Assembly (NCBI GenBank): GCA_023248915.1
Contig: JAHFDQ010000113.1
Location: forward strand, 1-12,901
DNA length: 12,901 nt
Origin: Archangiaceae bacterium
GTDB taxonomy: Bacteria > Myxococcota > Myxococcia > Myxococcales > Myxococcaceae
Reading direction: 5' to 3'
Every line of letters starts with the position of its first letter. Position 1 is the first letter of the stretch. Position numbers and translations under genes: made by a program. This document shows positions 7,801-12,901 of the stretch, piece by piece. Below the pieces are notes generated by a model, which was not told the DNA's origin, ran no database searches, and worked only from the letters and a program-made list of their open reading frames with translations.

Positions 7801-8655
7801 GCCGAGTCGGCCGAGCGCATCTTCCACGACGCCGGCTCGGGCCTCACCTGGGAAGCGGCGAACACCCGGCTGTTCTCGGTCTGGTCGCTCTTCTACCTGG
7901 GCGAGGTCGGCGAGCTGTCGCGGCGCATTCCCCGCCTCTTGGACGAGGCCCGCGAGCGCGGCGACCTCTACGCGGTGACCAGCCTGCAGAGCGGCCTGGC
8001 CAACGTCGGGCTGCTCGCCGCCGACGCCCCCGAGCGCGCCCGCGCCGAGGTGCACGAGGCGATGAAGCGGTGGTCGAGCCGCGGCTTCCACTTCCAGCAC
8101 TACTGGGGGCTGCTGTCGCACGGCATGATTGACCTGTACTCGGGACAAGGCCCGGCCGCCTGGAAGCGTGTCGGTGAGGCTTGGCCGGCACTGGCAGGGT
8201 CTCTGCTCTTGCGCATTCAGGCGGTGCGCGTCGAGGCGACCTACCTCCGGGCCCGCTGCGCTCTGGCCGCCGCGGCCGCCACACCCGACGCGGCGGGCCT
8301 GGTGGCCGCGGCGCTAAGGGACGCCCGCGCGCTCGAGCGTGAGAAGCTCGGCTGGACATCGGCCTTTGCCTCGCTGGTTCGGGCCGGCGCCGCCGCGAGC
8401 CTGGGCGACTCGGCGGCGGCACGTGCGGGCTACGCGGCCGCGGCCGAAGGCTTCGAGCGCGCCCAGATGGCCCTGTTCACCGCCGCGGCGAAGAGGCGCC
8501 ACGGCCAACTGCTGGGAGGCGACGAAGGGGCTTCGCAGGTGCGCGCCGCGGACCAAGTCTTCTCGTCGCAGGCCGTCGCCCGGCCGGACCGGATGGTGGC
8601 GATGCTCGCCCCCTGCCCGCCGCTCGACGGCGCGGGCACGGCTGCCCGGCCGTGA
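4879..8655 (+). CDS. PknK-like Ser/Thr protein kinase fused to AAA ATPase and long helical repeat domain
   Basis: The protein has 1258 residues from TTG 4879. The kinase domain (about 12-300) shows the glycine loop GAGGMG (20-25), the ATP-anchoring Lys in VALKTL (Lys42), the catalytic loop LHRDIKPSN (Asp163), DFG (181-183) and APEQ (about 210-213), so it should be active. A ~40-residue Pro/Ser/Ala-rich insertion (about 100-140) separates the lobes' hinge region from the C-lobe. An AAA/NTPase domain begins with FVGREAEL (about 317-324), with Walker A GRSGIGKTA (346-354) and Walker B LVLFIDDLQWGD (about 467-478). The remaining ~600 residues are Ala/Leu/Arg-rich and helical, with TPR-like blocks (for example RRALELEPDR), probably for ligand or partner binding. 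The family (kinase plus MalT/AfsR-like ATPase) couples sensing to phosphorylation. Related large proteins often end in an HTH or GAF-histidine kinase; here neither is present. Targets are unknown, and the neighbouring FHA activator is a candidate. Confidence 0.93.
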   Translation: MTSTDEFSGTERYRVVRRLGAGGMGIVYEAFDTVLGRPVALKTLRNLDAAAIYRLKREFRALADVTHPGLATLHELVSAGGQWFIAMELVDGVDFLSWVRPGSAPVEDEDTLPTPLARAAPSSSAGPATAVAAPLDVEKLRAALRRLAEAVCALHAGGRLHRDIKPSNVLVTREARVVLLDFGLVTELEGEGGPPPSTGDAIVGTAAYMAPEQAAGKPVSPASDWYGAGAMLYQALTGRPPFSGSPIQVLMDKQRFEPRAPSATCSGVPADLDALCVELLRREPEQRPDGAEVLWRLGASTPAPSRPTERAGGTSAFVGREAELSALRAAFDEARAGQTGVVFLGGRSGIGKTALVRHFLDDLAKGGEAVVLAGRCYERESVPYKALDSLVDALARHLMRLPAEKVEALLPRDVLALARIFPVLRRVEAVAGAPRKGAEVADPPEQRRRAFAALRELLGRMADRAPLVLFIDDLQWGDPDSALLLAELLRPPDAPPLLLVVCLRADEAPAAHPLHELLLSVRALPGAPRLHERTLDPLSPGEARTLASRLLGTAGEGRVDEVARESGGNPFFVDELVRHVQDGAWPGADAGRAPPVSLDAVVRARLRRLPEPALRLLHVLAVAGRPLPRGLATRAAELGPDEQTALGALRSGSLVRSAAGRESDALETCHDRIRETVLADLPADRLAAVHLRVARTLEASGQADPEALALHFGAAGQTERAARYAAAAGVRAAEALAFDRAAAFYRRALELEPDRKTEPLLGDALANAGRGAEAAAVYLAAAAPDRKPPLPSAERLDLERRAAEQLLRSGHIDEGLEVVRTVLQAVGMRLAPSPRRALAALLFRRAHLALRGLKFRERDVTQVSAEQLSRVDVCWTVAAGLSMVDTIRGASFQTRHLLLALDAGEPYRIARAVAAEAAYVATAGRTGRARAKELIGAADDLAHRVADPRALGLVAFCSALVEFLVGNWREARVHAESAERIFHDAGSGLTWEAANTRLFSVWSLFYLGEVGELSRRIPRLLDEARERGDLYAVTSLQSGLANVGLLAADAPERARAEVHEAMKRWSSRGFHFQHYWGLLSHGMIDLYSGQGPAAWKRVGEAWPALAGSLLLRIQAVRVEATYLRARCALAAAAATPDAAGLVAAALRDARALEREKLGWTSAFASLVRAGAAASLGDSAAARAGYAAAAEGFERAQMALFTAAAKRRHGQLLGGDEGASQVRAADQVFSSQAVARPDRMVAMLAPCPPLDGAGTAARP

Positions 8656-8679
8656 GCCAAGCCCTCAACCCGGCCTACA

Positions 8680-8699
8680 GCTTCGCCCTCGAGCGGAGC
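8680..8699. terminator. Weak hairpin between convergent genes, possible bidirectional terminator
   Basis: GCTTCGC-CCTCGA-GCGGAGC can fold into a 7-bp stem (one G-U pair in the plus-strand RNA, an A-C mismatch in the minus-strand RNA) with a 6-nt loop. It lies in the 71-bp gap between the convergent kinase and SNF2 genes. There is no following T-run on either strand, so intrinsic termination would be weak and Rho may be used instead. Only position and symmetry support the call. Confidence 0.25.
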
Positions 8700-8726
8700 G
8701 ACCGGGGATGGCGTGTCGTGGCTTCA

Positions 8727-11700
8727 TCAGCCTGACCCCGAATCGGACGGGGTGTCCTCTTCGCTGTCCAGCCTGGCGCCGGCCTCGAGCAGCGCGGCCA
8801 GCTCGTCGGTGCCCAGCTTCGCGGCGCTGCCGGTGCCCTCGAGCAGCCCCGCCACCAGCTCGCGCTTGTCGGCGTGCAGCTTCAAGATGGCTTCCTCGAT
8901 GGTGCCCTTCGTCACCAGCCGGTAGACGGTGACCGGGCGCGACTGGCCGATGCGGTGGGCCCGGTCGGTGGCCTGGTCTTCCACCGCCGGGTTCCACCAG
9001 GGGTCCAAGTGAATGACGTTGTCCGCCCCGGTGAGGTTCAGCCCGGTGCCTCCGGCCTTCAGCGAGATGAGGAACAGGTCGCCCTCGCCGCCCTGGAAGG
9101 CCTCGACCCGGCGGCGGCGCTCGGCCTCCGGCGTCTGGCCGTCCAAGTAGAGGTAGCGCACGCCCTTGTCGTCGAGCGCCTCGCGCACCACGGCCAGGTG
9201 CCGGGTGAATTGACTGAACACCAGCGCGCGGTGGCCTTCCTCTCTCAGCTCGGCCACCAAGGACATCAGGCTCTCCAGCTTCGAGGCCGGCCCCGTCCAG
9301 CTCGCGTCGTGCAGGCGCGGGTGACACGACAAGAGCCGCAGCCGCGTCAGCGCCGCCAGCACCTGGAACCGCTTCTGCTCGGGGCGCCCGTTCCCCGCCT
9401 GCCCCAGCTCGGCCACCGCGGCCAGGCGCGCGTCCTCGTACAGCCTTCGCTCCTCGGCCGACAGCGCGACCGGGACCGTCACCTCGGTGCGCGCCGGCAA
9501 TTCGCGCGCCACCTCGCCTTTGGTGCGTCGCAACAGGAACGGCCTTAAGAGCCGAGACAGCGCCTGGCGGCGCACCGGAGTCTTCTCGCGCTCGATGGGC
9601 AGCCCGAACCGGTCGCGGAACTGCTCCTGGCTGCCCAGCAGCCCGGGAATGAGAATGCGGAACAGGCTCCACAGCTCGCCGACGTGGTTCTCCACCGGGG
9701 TGCCGGTGAGCGCCACCCGGTAGGTGGCGTCGAGGTCGCGCAGCGCCCGCGCCCGCCGCGTCTCGGCGTTCTTGATGGCCTGGGCCTCGTCAACCACCAG
9801 CGTCGAGAACTTCACCGCCTTGAAGCGGTCGACGTCGCCGGTGACAAGCCCGTAGCTGGCCACCACCAGGTCCCCCGGGCCCAGCTTCGAGAGCACCTCT
9901 TCGCGGTTCGCCTCGCGGTAGGAGTGCACCTTCAGGCCGGGAGCGAAGCGTTCGGTTTCCTTCAGCCAGTTGAAGCACACCGACGTCGGCGCCACCACCA
10001 GCGCCGGCCCCAGCGGGCCGCGGTGGACGAGCAGCGCCAGCGCCTCGAGCGTCTTGCCCAGCCCCATGTCGTCGGCGAGACACGCGCCCATGCCCCATTC
10101 GGCCAGCCGGGCCAACCAGCAGAAGCCCTCGCGCTGGTAGTCGCGCAGCGTCGCCCGAAGCCCGGCCGGCACCTCGGGATTGAGCTCGCGGGCGGCGCGC
10201 AGGCGCTCGGCCAGGGTGCGGAACGACTGGCACGCGTCCATCTCGGCCACCTCGGAAGCCAGCTCTTCGAGGACGTGCGCCGCCGCCGGCCCCAGCTCGG
10301 GCCCGTTTCGCCCCACGAAGACCTGGTCGGCGAGGGGCTGAAGCTGGCTTTGCAGCTCGTCGGACAGGGCGACGAAGCGTTCGTCCGACAGCTTCACGTA
10401 GCGTTCCCTGCGCCGCGCCGCTTCCAGCAGGAGCGCCAGCTCGACCCGCTGGCCGTCCACCTCGGCGCTTCCGTCGAGGCCGAACCAGTCGCGCCCTTCT
10501 CGCACCGCCAGCCGCAAGTCCCTGGCGCGCACCGGCCGGCTGACGCGCGGCTTCTTCGGCGGCCAGTGCACCTCGAGCCCCTCGGACTTGGAGAGCTGCT
10601 CGAGCTTCACCAACAGGTCGAGCGCCGCCGCCCCTTCCACCGTGCTCTGCACCGGCCCGTCGCCAGCCGCCGCCAGCCCCAGCTTGGCCCAGAGCGAATG
10701 GGCCCCGGCCCGCTCGGCTTCCAAGTCCCGCCGGGTGAAGGCGCGGGCGCCGTCCACCTTCCCCCGGACGCGCAAGGGGCCGAGGCCCGCGGGCAACGGC
10801 GGCGCTTCGGGCAGGGCCCGCACCCGGGCCTCGGCCACCAGCGACAGGCCCTCGAGGGGAGACAGGTAGACCATCGGAGTGGCGCGCGGCGGCTGCTCGA
10901 CGCCGCACAGCGCGGTCGGCAGCTCGACGGCGAGGCCCGAGTCGTCGAGCCTGTCGGCCAGCGCCTCGGCCGCCTCGCCGGGAAACGACGCGCCGAAGTG
11001 GGCGAGCACCCCGAGCGCCGCCAACACCCTGGGCGGCGCGTGCACCACCCAGCAGCGCTTCTTGTCGGAGTCGAGCCAAAAGGCGCGGCCATTGCGGCGG
11101 GCCGAGAGGCCCTCGAGCAGGCCGGCCGGAGCGTCCTCGCCCGAAACCGCGGCCACCAGCTCGAAGGCGCCGCCGCGTTCCCTGCACGCGAGGCCCAGCT
11201 CGGCCTCTGTCACCGTCAGCGGCGACAGTTCTCCATCGTCGAGAAATACACGCGGGTTCCCCACCAGCAGCTCGAGCACCTGGTGCGAGTGCTCGGCCGC
11301 GTCCATCGGGTAGCGCTGGACGAGGAGCGCCGCCGCGCGGACCTCGGCCTCGTCGAAACGCTCGCGCCCTTCGCGGAGGATTTCGTCAGGCGCCAGCCGG
11401 GTGCCCGCGGAGAAGCCACCCCGCTTGGTCTCCCTCTGCAGATAGGGGGCGATGCGCACGCCCGAGCGGCCCTCCGCGCGCACGCGCCAGGTGAGCCGGG
11501 TGACCGAGGGCGCCTTCGCCGCCGGCGGGTGAGTGACTTTCGCGAGCGCGCGCAGCGCCCTCCCCCACTTCGGCAGCGTCAGCGTCTCGACGACGTTCGC
11601 CGCCGCGGTGGGTTCCGGCGTCGAGAGGAACTGCAGCACCGCGTCGGCCGCGGAGAGGGCGTGGGTGCAGGCGCCTTCCGCGCGAGGGCAGCAGGTGCAG

Positions 11701-12671
11701 ACGAATTGGAGCGGAGCGTTCTGCCAGTCGTCGAGGGCGATAGTCACCCGCGGCTCGAGGGTTCCCCATTGGTCTTTCACCACCAGCCGGCCCGGCTCGG
11801 TGAAGTGGAAGGCGGGAGGCTCTCCGTGCAGGGTGAGTTTGCCCTGGGAAACCGTCTTCGAAGACCGCGGCATCGCGTGGGTGCGCACCCGGGCGCGCGC
11901 CTCGACGAGCCGGTCCTGCAACCGCGCCAGCACCGGGTGCTCGGGCCGGGGCGTCGGGGAAGCGGCTCTCACCCGTTCTTCTTCGCACCCGCGCCGGACG
12001 TCTTCGGCGCAGGCCTCGAGGAAGCCCCAGGCCGCCGGGCGCAGCTTGCGCAGCTCGGGGAGGGCGCTCCGGTGGTAGGTGGTACGGGCGTACTCGTCGA
12101 TGGCCACCACGTCGTCCATCGCCACTGGGGCGACACCAGGGAGGTGCACGCCCGCCTTGCCCAGCGCGTCGATGGGAGTGCGCAAGGCCTCGGAAACCCC
12201 GTTGGCGCGAGCCCAGGCCTCGAGCGCGGAGTAACTCCTCGGGGCGTCGAAGTCCTGCGCCAAGGCGGGACGCCCGGCCGGAGCAGCCTGGGGCTGACGC
12301 GCCGGTGCCGGTGCCGGGCGCTCGAGCAACGCGCGGGCCGCGCGCAAGAGCTCGCGGCGGTAGGCCGGGGCCAACTGCTGCTTGACCTCGTGCTGGAGGT
12401 CTCGGTCGGCGAGTAGCTGCCCGAGTGACATCGAACCCCTGAGCCCGGAGAGGGACGACACCGCCCGCCCCGCATCGGGCCCGAGCTCTCTCTCCCAGAG
12501 CCGCCTGGCCGGCTGGGCCAGCGCGTCGCTCAGCTCTTCTTCCCGGGCGATGTCCCCCAGCTCGGAGAGGCTGTTGGCGCGCCAGAGCCGCAAGGACGAT
12601 GGAGTGGAGTCCGCCACCGCCCGCCGTATACCGCGCGAAGCGAAGAACTTGAAAGTGGGGCACCCTCCCAC
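8727..12671 (-). CDS. SWIM zinc-finger SNF2/SWI2-family DNA translocase (helicase superfamily 2)
   Basis: The protein has 1314 residues from GTG 12671, which is chosen because GGGAGG sits 6 nt upstream. The N-terminal ~300 residues are unrecognised. A SWIM zinc-binding motif follows at 325-337 (C-x-C, seven residues, C-x-H: Cys325, Cys327, Cys335, His337), as in bacterial SNF2-linked SWIM domains. A long middle region (about 340-830) precedes the ATPase: LRDYQREGF at 842-850, motif I DDMGLGKT (867-874), motif II DEAQ (961-964), motif III ALTGTPVENHVGELWSLF, the C-terminal RecA lobe from about 1145 (ALVFSQFTRHL, then LISLKAGGTGLNLT), and motif VI QATDRAHRIGQ (1233-1243). All are intact. Such proteins translocate on double-stranded DNA to remodel or displace bound proteins; they do not classically unwind it. 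The tail (SEEDTPSDSGSG) is acidic. The role is not set by context: neighbours are signalling genes, and no methylase, nuclease or defence partner is visible. Confidence 0.95.
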   Translation of the reverse strand: MGGCPTFKFFASRGIRRAVADSTPSSLRLWRANSLSELGDIAREEELSDALAQPARRLWERELGPDAGRAVSSLSGLRGSMSLGQLLADRDLQHEVKQQLAPAYRRELLRAARALLERPAPAPARQPQAAPAGRPALAQDFDAPRSYSALEAWARANGVSEALRTPIDALGKAGVHLPGVAPVAMDDVVAIDEYARTTYHRSALPELRKLRPAAWGFLEACAEDVRRGCEEERVRAASPTPRPEHPVLARLQDRLVEARARVRTHAMPRSSKTVSQGKLTLHGEPPAFHFTEPGRLVVKDQWGTLEPRVTIALDDWQNAPLQFVCTCCPRAEGACTHALSAADAVLQFLSTPEPTAAANVVETLTLPKWGRALRALAKVTHPPAAKAPSVTRLTWRVRAEGRSGVRIAPYLQRETKRGGFSAGTRLAPDEILREGRERFDEAEVRAAALLVQRYPMDAAEHSHQVLELLVGNPRVFLDDGELSPLTVTEAELGLACRERGGAFELVAAVSGEDAPAGLLEGLSARRNGRAFWLDSDKKRCWVVHAPPRVLAALGVLAHFGASFPGEAAEALADRLDDSGLAVELPTALCGVEQPPRATPMVYLSPLEGLSLVAEARVRALPEAPPLPAGLGPLRVRGKVDGARAFTRRDLEAERAGAHSLWAKLGLAAAGDGPVQSTVEGAAALDLLVKLEQLSKSEGLEVHWPPKKPRVSRPVRARDLRLAVREGRDWFGLDGSAEVDGQRVELALLLEAARRRERYVKLSDERFVALSDELQSQLQPLADQVFVGRNGPELGPAAAHVLEELASEVAEMDACQSFRTLAERLRAARELNPEVPAGLRATLRDYQREGFCWLARLAEWGMGACLADDMGLGKTLEALALLVHRGPLGPALVVAPTSVCFNWLKETERFAPGLKVHSYREANREEVLSKLGPGDLVVASYGLVTGDVDRFKAVKFSTLVVDEAQAIKNAETRRARALRDLDATYRVALTGTPVENHVGELWSLFRILIPGLLGSQEQFRDRFGLPIEREKTPVRRQALSRLLRPFLLRRTKGEVARELPARTEVTVPVALSAEERRLYEDARLAAVAELGQAGNGRPEQKRFQVLAALTRLRLLSCHPRLHDASWTGPASKLESLMSLVAELREEGHRALVFSQFTRHLAVVREALDDKGVRYLYLDGQTPEAERRRRVEAFQGGEGDLFLISLKAGGTGLNLTGADNVIHLDPWWNPAVEDQATDRAHRIGQSRPVTVYRLVTKGTIEEAILKLHADKRELVAGLLEGTGSAAKLGTDELAALLEAGARLDSEEDTPSDSGSG

Positions 12672-12687
12672 GTCGAGCCTCCCTTCG
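12672..12687 (-). promoter_or_regulatory. Ribosome-binding site for the GTG start of the SNF2-family gene
   Basis: On the minus strand, GAAGGGAGG ends 6 nt before GTG 12671, an excellent anti-16S match at correct spacing. This fixes the GTG as the likely start even though no ATG is near and a typical N-terminus cannot be recognised. Confidence 0.6.
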
Positions 12688-12901
12688 ACGCCCTCGCCCG
12701 GATGCAGCTCGAGGCGGTGCGGTCGGGGTCAGTAGACGCCGGGGCAGGGTGGGTCGGCGCCGACTGCCGCGGTGACCCACACGGCAGATCGCGCGTCCGG
12801 CCTCGCGCCTCGGGCCGGCCGGCGAGTCGAGCAGTCGAGGACTTCGGGGCGACCCCTGCCGATCTGGGACCGCCGGAAGCTCGCGGAGGCCGGTCGGTAG
12901 G
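12688..12901. other. Upstream flank of the SNF2 gene: inverted repeat and unassigned open frames
   Basis: No confident gene is seen. GTGGGTC (12749-12755) and GACCCAC (12774-12780) form a 7-bp-arm inverted repeat with an 18-nt loop, and a perfect GTCGGC-GCCGAC palindrome at 12753-12764 overlaps its left arm. A minus-strand frame is open from the right edge to TGA at 12729-12731 and could be the 3' end of a gene beyond the window. An overlapping plus-strand frame from GTG 12772 to TAG 12898-12900 would encode 42 residues. Neither has a recognisable motif or clear ribosome-binding site. Confidence 0.35.

Noticed and set aside
6303..8132. 609-residue plus-strand frame inside the Ser/Thr kinase gene
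   Set aside because: It is an Arg/Ala/Pro-rich +1 frame of the kinase-ATPase gene with no motif or ribosome-binding site.
8190..8206. Sequence resembling a sigma-54 promoter (TGGCAGG-N4-CTGCT)
   Set aside because: It lies deep within the kinase coding region, the -12 element deviates (CTGC for TTGC), and no gene starts downstream on that strand.
9684..12416. 910-residue plus-strand open frame opposite the SNF2 gene
   Set aside because: It is antisense to the intact SNF2 motifs; its Arg/His/Gln/Gly-rich composition without domains marks it as a shadow frame.

Overview
The window is very GC-rich (roughly 70%). Together with an FHA-type sigma-54 activator, a large eukaryote-like Ser/Thr kinase, a hybrid histidine kinase and an Asp/Gly/Ala-rich 'DAG' secreted protein, this points to a predatory or social member of the Myxococcota (order Myxococcales). 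This is an inference from gene content and codon style; there is no rRNA or other phylogenetic marker. No tRNA, rRNA, CRISPR array, insertion sequence or phage gene was seen.

Left end (1-886): a minus-strand pair. An upstream small protein resembles the N-terminal domain of long-chain fatty alcohol oxidases. It overlaps by ATGA the start of a GMC/FAD oxidoreductase that runs off the left edge. Just upstream of the pair is a perfect 7-bp inverted repeat built from two GAATTC boxes, which overlaps a TAGACT -10-like box and looks like a repressor operator. Next (887-1325, plus) is a small secreted or lipoprotein-like gene that appears to be interrupted by a one-base frameshift.

Centre (1382-8655): a signalling block of three large regulators. 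An FHA-AAA+-Fis sigma-54 activator (plus) meets, tail to tail and with no bases between the stop codons, a 7-TM hybrid histidine kinase ending in a receiver (minus). The histidine kinase gene diverges from a PknK-like Ser/Thr kinase-ATPase with a long helical C-terminus (plus). The ~170 bp between the divergent genes carry four inverted repeats. A plausible reading is that the Ser/Thr kinase phosphorylates a protein read by the FHA domain (possibly the activator itself), while the histidine kinase feeds or senses a parallel phosphorelay. This linkage is inferred from proximity and domains only.

Right end (8656-12901): a convergent 71-bp gap with a weak hairpin, then one very large minus-strand gene for a SWIM-zinc-finger SNF2/SWI2 ATPase with intact helicase motifs. 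The final ~230 bp hold its ribosome-binding site, an inverted repeat and overlapping open frames with no recognisable product.

Most of the window is ordinary myxobacterial regulatory and accessory content. The points most worth follow-up are the frameshifted secreted-protein gene, the GAATTC operator upstream of the split alcohol-oxidase pair, the palindrome-dense divergent promoter region, and the FHA activator/STPK/hybrid HK cluster.
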